A DNA stretch of 11,738 nt from an uncultured Phaeodactylibacter sp. (GCA_913062745.1 CAJXXJ010000050.1:1-11738), one strand, 5' to 3'; shown: positions 1 to 5,964, counted from the stretch's first letter. Made by a program: numbers and translations. The notes: a model not told the origin generated them from the letters alone.

Positions 1-276
1 CTGCATGCCGCCGTACTCTTCAGGCATGTGCGAGCCGAGGAGCCCGAGTTCCGCCATCTTCTCCAGCAGCGAAGGCGCAAGGCCTTCTTCCTGCTTTTCG
101 ATGCGGTCGAGGTTGGGCAAAATTTCGTTTTGCAAAAAGTCCCGGACGGTATCGCGGATCATCCGCTGCTCTTCGTTGAATTCTTCGGGAATGAAGGTGC
201 TTTCCGGGCCTTCGCTGTCCTTGATCAGAAATTCTCCTCCTTTCAGGACGGCTACTTTGGTGAGCGTATCTTCCAT
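1..276 (-). CDS. Acyl-CoA dehydrogenase, N-terminal part (runs off the left edge)
   Basis: The first 92 residues of a protein read on the minus strand from an ATG at 276-274 with no stop before the window edge. Acyl-CoA dehydrogenases are FAD enzymes that make the first double bond in fatty acyl-CoA beta-oxidation. A 30-residue leader (with GGEFLIKD) is followed by the usual all-helical N-terminal domain: EEFNEEQRMIRDTVRDFL at about 31-48, the helix NEILPNLDRIEKQE at about 50-63, and the family-typical LLEKMAELGLLG...PEEYGG at about 70-90. The FAD and acyl-CoA binding regions and the catalytic Glu lie outside the window. The extra leader resembles the longer acyl-CoA dehydrogenases common in Bacteroidota, but that is from memory. 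Two palindromes sit in its upstream region (303-318 and 361-379). Family call is firm; substrate chain length cannot be told. Confidence 0.87.
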   Translation of the reverse strand, partial: MEDTLTKVAVLKGGEFLIKDSEGPESTFIPEEFNEEQRMIRDTVRDFLQNEILPNLDRIEKQEEGLAPSLLEKMAELGLLGSHMPEEYGGMQ

Positions 277-302
277 GGCTGATATACTTTAAATCTCTTG
301 AT

Positions 303-318
303 TAGCGAATTTTCGCTA
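303..318. promoter_or_regulatory. Perfect 16-base palindrome upstream of the acyl-CoA dehydrogenase gene
   Basis: TAGCGAA-TT-TTCGCTA is a perfect 7-2-7 palindrome whose near edge is 26 bases before the ATG of the minus-strand dehydrogenase gene. Size and symmetry fit a dimeric repressor operator, for example of a TetR-type lipid regulator (from memory, the E. coli FabR operator also begins AGCG and ends CGCT). The core recurs at 368-379. The regulator is not in the window. The 277-595 stretch contains no convincing gene: it holds these palindromes and the terminator at 534-565. Confidence 0.5.
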
Positions 319-360
319 CAATTTATGGCCTTTTAAGCAGAAAGTAAAGAATGTGGGGCG

Positions 361-379
361 GAATTTTGCGAAAATTCGC
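361..379. promoter_or_regulatory. Second copy of the palindrome core, overlapping a 7-3-7 inverted repeat
   Basis: GCGAA-AA-TTCGC at 368-379 repeats the core of the palindrome at 303-318, with centres 63 bases apart (about six helical turns). It overlaps another perfect inverted repeat, GAATTTT-GCG-AAAATTC at 361-377. Two spaced copies upstream of one gene suggest cooperative binding or looping by a repressor. This is inference from symmetry only; no -33/-7 promoter boxes could be placed confidently here. Confidence 0.4.
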
Positions 380-533
380 TGGAAGAAGTAAAGTGCTGAC
401 GCTGCGCTCCTTATTTAATACTATGCAGCCTCAGCGAATCGGGTGCCGTCCTTTCCTTCTGAAACCTTTGTCACTACCGGACTCCACGGAATCAGGCACT
501 TACAGATCCAAGCGCTTAGCGCCATAGGGAAAC

Positions 534-565
534 CAAAAAGGCTGCCCCCTTTGTGGAAGCAGCCT
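534..565 (-). terminator. Rho-independent terminator after the PAS-prenyltransferase gene
   Basis: On the minus strand a perfect 7-base-pair stem (AGGCTGC/GCAGCCT, arms at 565-559 and 545-539) with a 13-base loop is followed at once by a T run (TTTTTGG). It begins 31 bases after the stop codon at 596, so it closes the minus-strand transcript carrying the prenyltransferase gene and separates it from the acyl-CoA dehydrogenase gene. Confidence 0.8.
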
Positions 566-595
566 CTGAAAAGTAAAGAGTCATCATGATTACGC

Positions 596-1867
596 TCAGG
601 CAACGATCAGCGCCAGAGTAGTCAGCAGGCCGGTCAGAGCACTGAGTGCAATTGTATTTTTATTGGAAGTGACCAATTCCCGGTCCTGATAGTGTACCCG
701 GATATGCCGGTAGATGAAGATACCCGCCAGCAGGAAAGCAACGCTCACGCCAATGAGCCAGGGGTTCGTAGCAGGAAGCAGCAGGGCAACGGCCATATTT
801 ACGATAAAAGCCGTAAGGAGTATGCCCAAGTAAATATAGGTGCTTTTCTCCTTGCCGAAAGTGACCACCAAATGATTTTTGCCAGTTTGAGCATCAGAAG
901 CTGCGTCCGGAAATTCGTTGATCAGCAGGATATTTGCGGTAAGCAGGCCCACGGGCAGCCCGATCAGGAATGCCATCGCATCCAGCTGTTGGGTCATGAC
1001 GTATACCACACCGCCGGTGACGAGGGGCCCAAATGCCAGTGAAATGCCCAGTTCGCCAAGTCCATGCCGTGCCACAAGGCGCACGGGAGGGGCGGTGTAA
1101 AGGTAGCCGATAGCAGCACCGGACAGACCGATTATTAAGGTAATCCAGCCGGTTTGTACCGTAAGGTAAATACCGATTAGAAAAGCAGCGCCCATCAGGG
1201 CAAGCCCCAGGTGCTTGGTGCCTTCAAGGGAGATGAGCCCCAGCTCAATGGCACGGCTTCCGCCGGAAAACTGCAGGAAATAGTCATTATTCAGCCCGTC
1301 TGTACCGTCCTTGACGTCGAAGTAGTCGTTCATCACATTGCTTCCAAGGTGGAGCAGGGCGACGCCAATGACTGTTAATGCAAAATACCACCAGTTAAAA
1401 GCAGCCTGCGGCTCACTTATTAAATAATGGTAAGCGTATGCTCCGCCGATGAAAGCAGGCATAAGCACGGCAGAAAGGAACGGCATCCGGGTGATTGCCA
1501 GGGCCTTGATGAGTTTAGTCTGCCAGCGGATGGGCGGGTTGACATCTTCTTCGATGATCTCCGTTACCCCACAGTAGCCGGTCTGCCCATTTTCTTTGCC
1601 GTTGGCGTAGGTCGGGGTGATTCGGATGCGGGCATTAAAAGAAGAGCCATCCTTGCGCACGAACTTAGTTTTGGATTCGTGCTTGCCCTGACTGCTAGCT
1701 TCTTCCAGCCAGACGGGCACGTTTTGCAAAACGATCTCGCCGGGAGAGAAAACGGATACCCGCTCCTTGCCGATAATCTCCTCGGCAGGGTATCCGAACA
1801 TCTGCTCAGCTCCCTTGTTGAAGGTCTCGATCCGGCCTTCCATATCACAGGTGATAACACTTTTCAT
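596..1867 (-). CDS. PAS domain fused to a MenA/UbiA-family membrane prenyltransferase
   Basis: A 423-residue protein with two parts. Residues 1-108 form a PAS (S-box) domain: ITCDMEGRIETFNKGAEQMFGY, then EEIIGK, and a second half with KFVRKDGSSFNARIRITP and GYCGVTEIIEE. Residues 115-423 form a polytopic UbiA-superfamily prenyltransferase: first Asp-rich motif NDYFDVKDGTD (180-190), then FSGGSR (200-205), YTAPPVRL (257-264) and second motif NEFPDAASDAQTGK (317-330). These bind Mg-diphosphate. The pattern is closest to MenA/UBIAD1-like enzymes, which attach a polyprenyl chain to an aromatic ring in the inner membrane, typically for menaquinone. The true acceptor is unknown. There is no LOV-type GxNCRFLQ cysteine motif, so the PAS ligand is not evident. 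The start at 1867 places the PAS fold at residue 1, so the PAS part is complete. tspO lies 83 bases upstream on the same strand. Confidence 0.88.
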   Translation of the reverse strand: MKSVITCDMEGRIETFNKGAEQMFGYPAEEIIGKERVSVFSPGEIVLQNVPVWLEEASSQGKHESKTKFVRKDGSSFNARIRITPTYANGKENGQTGYCGVTEIIEEDVNPPIRWQTKLIKALAITRMPFLSAVLMPAFIGGAYAYHYLISEPQAAFNWWYFALTVIGVALLHLGSNVMNDYFDVKDGTDGLNNDYFLQFSGGSRAIELGLISLEGTKHLGLALMGAAFLIGIYLTVQTGWITLIIGLSGAAIGYLYTAPPVRLVARHGLGELGISLAFGPLVTGGVVYVMTQQLDAMAFLIGLPVGLLTANILLINEFPDAASDAQTGKNHLVVTFGKEKSTYIYLGILLTAFIVNMAVALLLPATNPWLIGVSVAFLLAGIFIYRHIRVHYQDRELVTSNKNTIALSALTGLLTTLALIVA

Positions 1868-1950
1868 ATGTTATTTCGGTTGTTTCAGTAATAATTGAAA
1901 GATAAACACCGGAACCGCAATTTTGGTTCTCGAAAAGCTGCTGCAGCGTA

Positions 1951-2433
1951 TTACGGATTGATGACTTCTGTATAGACCTGATACAGATGGTAGTTGTTGA
2001 CGGCGAAAAACAGAGCGCCGACCAGACAGGGGACCATAAGGAAGCCGGAGAGCCGGTTGAATTTAAAAAACTGCGCCATAGCGATGGCGATAGCTGCAGA
2101 CAGGGCGATCATATCCGCAAATGCAGCAAGGGGGGACTGCAGCCCGAAGAAAAGCAGCGACCAGACCGAAGCGAACAGGATAACGCTAAAGTAGGCGAAG
2201 GCAGTCCAGGTGATATCGCTGAGGGAGCGGTCCTTCCAGATCAGCCAGAAAGCAAGCCCGCTGACGGCGTAGAGCGCAATTTCGGCTATATCCACTTGTG
2301 TGAAGCTTAGCGTCCAGGCTTCCTGCAGCAGCTTATCGTACCAGTCAGGGATTTGAAAGAGGTTGTTGAGTCCAAAGGCACCAATACTCAGGAAGGTTAT
2401 CGGGACCAGTTTGGCAAGTTTGTCGGCGTTCAT
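1951..2433 (-). CDS. TspO/MBR-family membrane protein (divergent)
   Basis: 160 residues with five predicted membrane spans, the size of TspO (translocator protein, tryptophan-rich sensory protein). Family landmarks can be followed: PDWYDKLLQEAW (29-40) matches the WYxxLxKPxW loop; LYAVSGLAFWLIWK (54-67) matches the LYxxxGxAxxLVW helix; VWSLLFFGLQSPLAAFADM (90-108) matches the WSxxFFG helix; and RLSGFLMVPCLVGALFFAVNNYHLY (127-151) matches the last helix ending in AxxxN. It departs from the usual form: the Pro after WYxxL is replaced (QEAW) and the Leu-Asn before the WS helix is LFASV. TspO proteins bind porphyrins and are linked to light, oxygen and tetrapyrrole stress. It lies between hutI and the PAS-prenyltransferase and probably shares a transcript with the latter. 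A perfect palindrome sits just before the start. Confidence 0.75.
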   Translation of the reverse strand: MNADKLAKLVPITFLSIGAFGLNNLFQIPDWYDKLLQEAWTLSFTQVDIAEIALYAVSGLAFWLIWKDRSLSDITWTAFAYFSVILFASVWSLLFFGLQSPLAAFADMIALSAAIAIAMAQFFKFNRLSGFLMVPCLVGALFFAVNNYHLYQVYTEVINP

Positions 2434-2441
2434 AAGGTGAT

Positions 2442-2455
2442 ATTAGTTTACTAAT
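2442..2455. promoter_or_regulatory. 14-base palindrome just upstream of the TspO gene
   Basis: ATTAGT-TT-ACTAAT is a perfect 6-2-6 palindrome, 9 to 22 bases before the start codon at 2433. Thirteen bases of it and its edge (TAGTTTACTAATG, 2444-2456) recur exactly upstream of the FAS1 lipoprotein gene at 9760-9772, also on the minus strand. It may be an operator or part of a promoter; its closeness to the ATG favours a repressor site or an mRNA element. Confidence 0.4.
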
Positions 2456-2459
2456 GCAG

Positions 2460-2501
2460 GGTAGCCGGGGAGTGCCTGCTTTTGGCCTTAGCCCAGCTAC
2501 C
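2460..2501. repeat. Long-loop inverted repeat between hutI and the TspO gene
   Basis: GGTAGCCGGG at 2460-2469 pairs with CCCAGCTACC at 2492-2501 (nine of ten pairs, 22-base loop). It lies 52 bases after the hutI stop on the minus strand. There is no T run after it on either strand, so a classical terminator is unlikely; an attenuating structure or chance pairing remain possible. Confidence 0.3.
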
Positions 2502-2552
2502 GGAAAATCACTGTTTGAACGTTTATCGGGGGCTGCTGTTCGGTGGGGCGCA

Positions 2553-3785
2553 TTACCGTCGTTTGTCGGCCACAAGCTCGCCTCTGATATAGGCGCGTTC
2601 CACCAGGTCGCTGCCGAAAGCGTACGGCAGGTAGGCCAGTGAAGGCATCGGAGGAGTAACAAAGAAGTTGGCGGCCTTTCCTTTTTCAATGCTGCCGTAG
2701 TCATCCTGCAGCTCCATAGCTTTGGCCCCCATGATGGTAGCAGCTTTTATGGCTTCCTCTGGCAGCATTCCGCACTTGATACAGGCCAGAGAGAGGACGA
2801 ACTGCATTTTGCCGGAAGGCGTAGAGCCCGGGTTGTAATCAGTGGCAAGGGCTACCGGCAGCCCGGCATCGAGCATACGCCGGGCAGGCTGATAGTGGCC
2901 GCCGATGAAGAAGGGGGCGGAAGGCAGTAGCGTGGCCAGCGTATCACTGTTTTTAAGGCTCTGTATTTCTTCTTCGTTTATAACTTCCAGGTGGTCAACG
3001 GTCAGGGCGTTGCGCTCCACGCAGGCCTGTATGCACCCCAGGCTGTTGAATTGATTGGTATGGACCTTGGCACGCAGCCCGTGGCGTGCTCCGGCCTCTA
3101 TCACCTGTATGGCTTCCTCCAGGCTGAAAAAGCCTTTTTCACAAAAAACATCGATGTAGTCAGCCAGGCCTTCTCCGCTGATGCGCGGCAGCATCTCCTC
3201 TGTGATCAGCCGCAGATAGCCCTGCCGGTCTGCTTTGTACTCCGGCGGCAGGGCGTGAGCCCCGAGGAAGGTCGCCTTCACCGGTATGTTCACCCGCTCT
3301 TTAACAGACCGGATAACCCGCAGCATCTTCAATTCACTCTCTACAGTCAGCCCGTAGCCGCTTTTGATCTCTAATGCGCCGGTCCCGTAGCTGATGACCT
3401 CCTCCACACGCATCAGAGCACGCTCCAGCAGCTCCTGCTCTTCCGCCTGTTGGAGCTTGCGGGCTGAATTGAGAATACCGCCACCCCGCCGGGCTATTTC
3501 TTCATAGCTCAGCCCCCTGATCCGGTCCACAAATTCTTTTTCGCGGCTTTCCGCAAAAACCAGATGGGTATGCGAGTCGCACCAACTGGGAAAGAGGTAG
3601 TTGCCGTTCAGCTCGATGGTTTGCGCAGCATTGGGCGGGCAGTTGGCCATGGGGCCAAAATCTTTGATTTTTCCGTCTTCCACCAGCAGGAAAGCATCTT
3701 CAAGGGCGGGCAGTTCCTGCATAGGGGTATCGGCGGTTCCCCCGAGGACAAGGCAGGCGATATTTCGAAAGAGTGTAACAGGCAT
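2553..3785 (-). CDS. hutI: Imidazolonepropionase
   Basis: A 410-residue cytoplasmic amidohydrolase that opens the ring of 4-imidazolone-5-propanoate to N-formimino-L-glutamate, the third step of histidine breakdown. Length matches the family. Metal ligands can be placed: DSHTHLVF (70-77, His72 and His74), VHTNQFNSLG (241-250, His242) and ATDYNPGS (314-321, Asp316). LGAHALPPEY (174-183), IKSGYGL (140-146) and VDHLE (263-267) are further family signatures. It begins at an ATG at 3785-3783 that gives the usual short beta-rich N-terminal segment. No hutH, hutU, hutG or ftcD gene is next to it here, so it seems to stand alone. The structured region 3851-4047 lies upstream. Confidence 0.93.
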   Translation of the reverse strand: MPVTLFRNIACLVLGGTADTPMQELPALEDAFLLVEDGKIKDFGPMANCPPNAAQTIELNGNYLFPSWCDSHTHLVFAESREKEFVDRIRGLSYEEIARRGGGILNSARKLQQAEEQELLERALMRVEEVISYGTGALEIKSGYGLTVESELKMLRVIRSVKERVNIPVKATFLGAHALPPEYKADRQGYLRLITEEMLPRISGEGLADYIDVFCEKGFFSLEEAIQVIEAGARHGLRAKVHTNQFNSLGCIQACVERNALTVDHLEVINEEEIQSLKNSDTLATLLPSAPFFIGGHYQPARRMLDAGLPVALATDYNPGSTPSGKMQFVLSLACIKCGMLPEEAIKAATIMGAKAMELQDDYGSIEKGKAANFFVTPPMPSLAYLPYAFGSDLVERAYIRGELVADKRR

Positions 3786-3850
3786 TGGTTATGGCTTTAT
3801 ACCGCGTGAAGATAGCAGCTTTGAGGGCAGCGGGAAAAAAATGGCTTTGG

Positions 3851-3885
3851 AAATTAAAAAGGCTGACGAGAGTTTCGTCAGCCTT
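3851..3885 (-). terminator. Strong minus-strand terminator upstream of hutI
   Basis: A perfect 11-base-pair stem, AAGGCTGACGA/TCGTCAGCCTT (arms 3859-3869 and 3875-3885), with a five-base loop. On the minus strand it runs into TTTTTAATTT, a textbook intrinsic terminator. On the plus strand it is followed by CCAGGGG, so it works for minus-strand transcripts only. It would end the transcript of the thioredoxin-SPOR gene (stop at 4067) after it has passed the 114-base inverted-repeat element, and isolates hutI, whose start is about 65 bases further on. Confidence 0.85.
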
Positions 3886-3933
3886 CCAGGGGGATATAAT
3901 TCCGGCATAAATACTAAGCCTAAGTAGTGGGGC

Positions 3934-4047
3934 AAAAAGAAGTTTTCCAATTGCTTTGGCAGCTTTTGCCTTGATAAGTCCCAAAACCCGCCCGACGGCT
4001 GGTTTTGTGCCTCCTCCATGCAATAAACAATTGGAAAACTTCTTTTT
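3934..4047. repeat. 114-base element with perfect 20-base inverted ends and an inner hairpin
   Basis: AAAAAGAAGTTTTCCAATTG at 3934-3953 is the exact reverse complement of 4028-4047. The 74-base interior carries its own hairpin: CAAAACC-c-GCC-cgac-GGC-t-GGTTTTG at 3982-4007 (ten pairs, one 1x1 internal loop), and a weak four-pair hairpin GGCA/TGCC at 3958-3970. The whole unit lies in the 3' untranslated region of the thioredoxin-SPOR gene, between its stop and the terminator at 3851-3885. No direct target duplication touches the ends; AAGCCTAAG (3916-3924) and AAGCCCTAAG (4052-4061) flank it at a distance, nearly alike. It could be a small non-coding mobile element (MITE-like), a structured RNA that protects the mRNA 3' end, or a large bidirectional terminator (A5/T5 at the ends on both strands). 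Confidence 0.65.
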
Positions 4048-4066
4048 CGAGAAGCCCTAAGCTCAC

Positions 4067-4969
4067 TTACTGCTCTTCAATGCGTTTGATAAAGCCGTTG
4101 ATGTCTTGCTGCTCCAGTTTGTTATGGAACATTGCTGCCTCGCTTCGGTCTGTAAAGACCCCGGCGAGCAGGCGGTAGATATTGGCACCACCGGCTTTTC
4201 CTTCATGTATAGCGACGGACTGTCCGCCCTTGATTTCTATTTCCCGGCTTGCTTCCCGGGCGTTTTCCAGCGAGGCATATACGCCGACCTGCACAGTATA
4301 GTAGGAGCTGGGCGGCGTATGAGCGGGCTGTTCGACGCGGGCTTGTGTCTCATGAACCCGCCGGGTAGGCGGCTTTGCAGCGGGCGGCGCAGGCCGGGCC
4401 GGCTGATGAGCTGCCACGGAAGCAGTCGGGGCATTGTTGCCTGCATCGGGTACAAGGCGCGGCATAGATACCTCAAGGATGGGGTCCGGACTGTGCAGTA
4501 CCCGCACCGGGCGTGCACCGGAAGATGGCTGTGCTGCGGTCGGCTGCACCCGGTTCGCCGGCTTGTCAAAGCTGCGCAGGTAAGCAAGCAGCTCTTTGGC
4601 CGCAACGGTGCCATTTCGCTCGCCTAGCAGCTGGCCCCGTGTGCTGAATACGAGCAGCGTCGGTAGCTGTGTGATGCCGTACTGATGCTGCAGCGCCATG
4701 CCATCAGGCTCGTTGACGTCTATTTCCAGCGCCAGGTAGCTGTCTTGGAGGTAATTCATCAAATCGGGGTCCGTAAAAGTCTCTTCCTTCATCCATTTGC
4801 AAGTCATCACATACTCTGCAGTAAAATGCAGAAAGTAAAGCTTGCCTTCCTCGGCAGCTTGTTGCTGTATACTTTCAATATTGCCTTGTATGAAAGGAGG
4901 AGAAGCGGGCTGGAACGCCCAAATGGAGATTGGCAGCAGCAGCGCTGCCAGCGTAATGGTAATTTTCAT
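4067..4969 (-). CDS. Exported degenerate thioredoxin-fold protein with C-terminal SPOR domain
   Basis: The chosen start at 4969 gives 300 residues beginning with a signal peptide (MKITITLAALLLPISIWAFQ). An in-frame ATG at 5038 would add 23 residues before it. The first domain (about 25-135) is thioredoxin-like of the Thioredoxin_7/DUF255 type: LYFLHFTAEYVMTCKWMKEETF, then EIDVNEPDG and cis-Pro loop QLPTLLVFSTRG. Where active members have WCxxC this protein has YVMTC, so only the second Cys remains and dithiol redox chemistry is unlikely. A Pro/Ala-rich linker (about 137-220) leads to a SPOR domain (about 222-298: YYTVQVGVYASLENAREA...YRLLAGVFTDRSEA), a fold that binds denuded peptidoglycan glycan strands. 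It probably acts in the periplasm at the cell wall, perhaps as a binding or chaperone-like protein. The fold calls are firm, the role is not. Confidence 0.82.
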   Translation of the reverse strand: MKITITLAALLLPISIWAFQPASPPFIQGNIESIQQQAAEEGKLYFLHFTAEYVMTCKWMKEETFTDPDLMNYLQDSYLALEIDVNEPDGMALQHQYGITQLPTLLVFSTRGQLLGERNGTVAAKELLAYLRSFDKPANRVQPTAAQPSSGARPVRVLHSPDPILEVSMPRLVPDAGNNAPTASVAAHQPARPAPPAAKPPTRRVHETQARVEQPAHTPPSSYYTVQVGVYASLENAREASREIEIKGGQSVAIHEGKAGGANIYRLLAGVFTDRSEAAMFHNKLEQQDINGFIKRIEEQ

Positions 4970-5080
4970 GGGATTCGACGGTTTCTGGTGGCTAAACGGG
5001 ACAGGTACCCGCTTAAGCAGTGTCAGTAGTTTGTGCATATTTGTACGTGCTTTGGGTTCTCTCAGTTACATTTTACACAC

Positions 5081-5088
5081 CAAAAATA
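5081..5088 (-). promoter_or_regulatory. Candidate -7 box for the thioredoxin-SPOR gene
   Basis: On the minus strand TATTTTTG matches the Bacteroidota -7 consensus TAnnTTTG exactly. Transcription would begin near 5074, leaving a leader of roughly 105 bases to the start at 4969 (or about 36 to the alternative ATG at 5038). No good TTTG -33 box lies at the right spacing, which is compatible with activator dependence: a palindrome at 5113-5124 is centred about 44 bases upstream of the predicted start point. Confidence 0.4.
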
Positions 5089-5112
5089 CAAAAAATACTG
5101 ATACGACGCCAG

Positions 5113-5124
5113 TGACATATGTCA
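5113..5124. promoter_or_regulatory. 12-base palindrome TGACATATGTCA, possible activator site
   Basis: A perfect palindrome, TGAC-ATAT-GTCA, upstream of the thioredoxin-SPOR gene. Its centre is about 44 bases before the transcription start predicted from the -7 box at 5081-5088, near the usual class II activator position (-41.5). The half site TGAC recalls CRP/FNR-type regulators, but it is not the E. coli CRP or FNR consensus. Confidence 0.35.
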
Positions 5125-5141
5125 GCAACGGTCATTCGTAA

Positions 5142-5159
5142 AGCGTAGATTGCTACGCT
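5142..5159. repeat. Short perfect hairpin in the intergenic region
   Basis: AGCGTAG-ATTG-CTACGCT forms a seven-pair stem with a four-base loop. It lies between the XRE gene end (5263) and the upstream region of the thioredoxin-SPOR gene. On the minus strand no T run follows, so it is not an obvious terminator. The rest of 5160-5262 is G-rich then T-rich (eight Ts at about 5205-5213) with nothing else I can name. Confidence 0.35.
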
Positions 5160-5262
5160 AAAGCCTTTGGATACAGGCGTTAGACGCGGGGTGGGGTAGG
5201 AGTAATTTTTTTTGTAAAGTGCCCGGCTCTTGTCAGTTGGGGGGATAAATGGGCTGTGCCGA

Positions 5263-5787
5263 CTATCCCTGTTTTTTCAGTCGGCAGCGCACAAAATCAA
5301 TCAGGGCATGATGGTTATTCAGCAACTCTTCGGAGGCATCGAAAAGCTCTTCAAACTTCATAGAAGCCATTTTGTAAGCTTTGGACTCTTTGACTTCCTG
5401 AGGCAGGGAACGCGACTTATAATCGTAGCAGGTGTGGATACTGTGAATTACTTTCTGCAGCTCCTGAGAGCGGCGTTGAAACTGTTCCATCAGTTCCGCT
5501 TCATTGGATGAAATTTCCTTGTAGTGCTCGCTGGCCTGCTCGAGCTTAGCCTGGTCGCTCAGGTCATTTTTAGTGAGGTCGAGGATGGAGACGCTGAACA
5601 GGTTGGACAGTTTCAGCAAGTTGCAGATTTTAGGCTCCGCGGAGCCGTTCTCATAACTGGCGATGTTGCCCCGGTTTAGCCCGACACGCTTGGCCAGCTC
5701 TTCCTGGCTGAGCTTCAACTGCTTGCGCAGAAAGCGAATATTCTGGTGGAGGTAAATGGTTTGCTCTTCTTTTTTGACCAAGCTCAT
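5263..5787 (-). CDS. XRE/Cro-CI-type helix-turn-helix regulator with helical C-terminal domain
   Basis: 174 residues. Residues 13-72 are an HTH_3 domain: IYLHQNIRFLRKQLKLSQEELAK, then recognition segment VGLNRGNIASYENGSAEP and helix NLLKLSNLFSVSILDL. Residues 75-170 are charged and helical with coiled-coil character (DQAKLEQASEHYKEISSNEAELMEQFQRRSQELQKV), probably for dimerization or partner binding; no peptidase (ImmA-type) or sugar-binding domain is seen. The gene is divergent from the sigma factor gene, with 254 bases between the two starts, and nested palindromes lie 66-111 bases before its ATG. Autoregulation and control of the sigma gene are plausible but inferred. A role in antitoxin or phage-immunity circuits is not supported: there is no toxin gene next to it. 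Confidence 0.85.
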   Translation of the reverse strand: MSLVKKEEQTIYLHQNIRFLRKQLKLSQEELAKRVGLNRGNIASYENGSAEPKICNLLKLSNLFSVSILDLTKNDLSDQAKLEQASEHYKEISSNEAELMEQFQRRSQELQKVIHSIHTCYDYKSRSLPQEVKESKAYKMASMKFEELFDASEELLNNHHALIDFVRCRLKKQG

Positions 5788-5852
5788 GACTAATCCTGCT
5801 TTAGCTGCAAATGGAAATCACATCTCATGTATCAACCTAAAGTACAAATGAA

Positions 5853-5898
5853 GCCCCGCATGGTTTAATGGTGTTAAGAAATTTAACGAATTCGGGGC
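5853..5898. promoter_or_regulatory. Nested inverted repeats between the XRE regulator and sigma factor genes
   Basis: Outer arms GCCCCG (5853-5858) and CGGGGC (5893-5898) enclose an inner palindrome GTTAA-GAAAT-TTAAC (5873-5887). The site lies in the shared upstream region of two divergent genes, 66 bases from the XRE start and about 67 bases upstream of the sigma gene -33 box. An XRE dimer binding the inner 15-base palindrome is the simplest reading. Alternatively the outer pair could fold in the leader RNA of the XRE transcript. Confidence 0.4.
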
Positions 5899-5964
5899 AA
5901 AATGCAACTCAAGTGTCAAAACGGCAACAGTAAAGACGATTAATGGCGGGAATGGGAAATTTTT

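Noticed and set aside
421..603. Open frame of 60 codons on the minus strand after the prenyltransferase gene
   Set aside because: It starts at a TTG, runs through the intrinsic terminator at 534-565 and shows no protein-like pattern.
3789..4019. Minus-strand open frame of 76 codons starting inside the 114-base element
   Set aside because: It crosses an inverted-repeat arm and the strong terminator hairpin, has no recognizable motif, and its composition follows the non-coding structure.
3916..4061. The inverted-repeat element as an integron attC site or an insertion with target duplication
   Set aside because: The ends do not show the RYYYAAC/GTTRRRY boxes and no integrase or cassette is near. 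The nearly matching AAGCC(C)TAAG flanks are 9 and 4 bases away from the arms, so they are not a clean target duplication.
4970..5038. Longer start for the thioredoxin-SPOR protein
   Set aside because: The 23 extra residues (MHKLLTLLKRVPVPFSHQKP...) would lie before a canonical signal peptide. The predicted promoter at 5081-5088 allows either start, so this is a preference and not proof.
5263..5787. XRE regulator as antitoxin of a toxin-antitoxin or phage-defence system
   Set aside because: No toxin-like or nuclease gene lies next to it; both neighbours are an envelope protein and a sigma factor.
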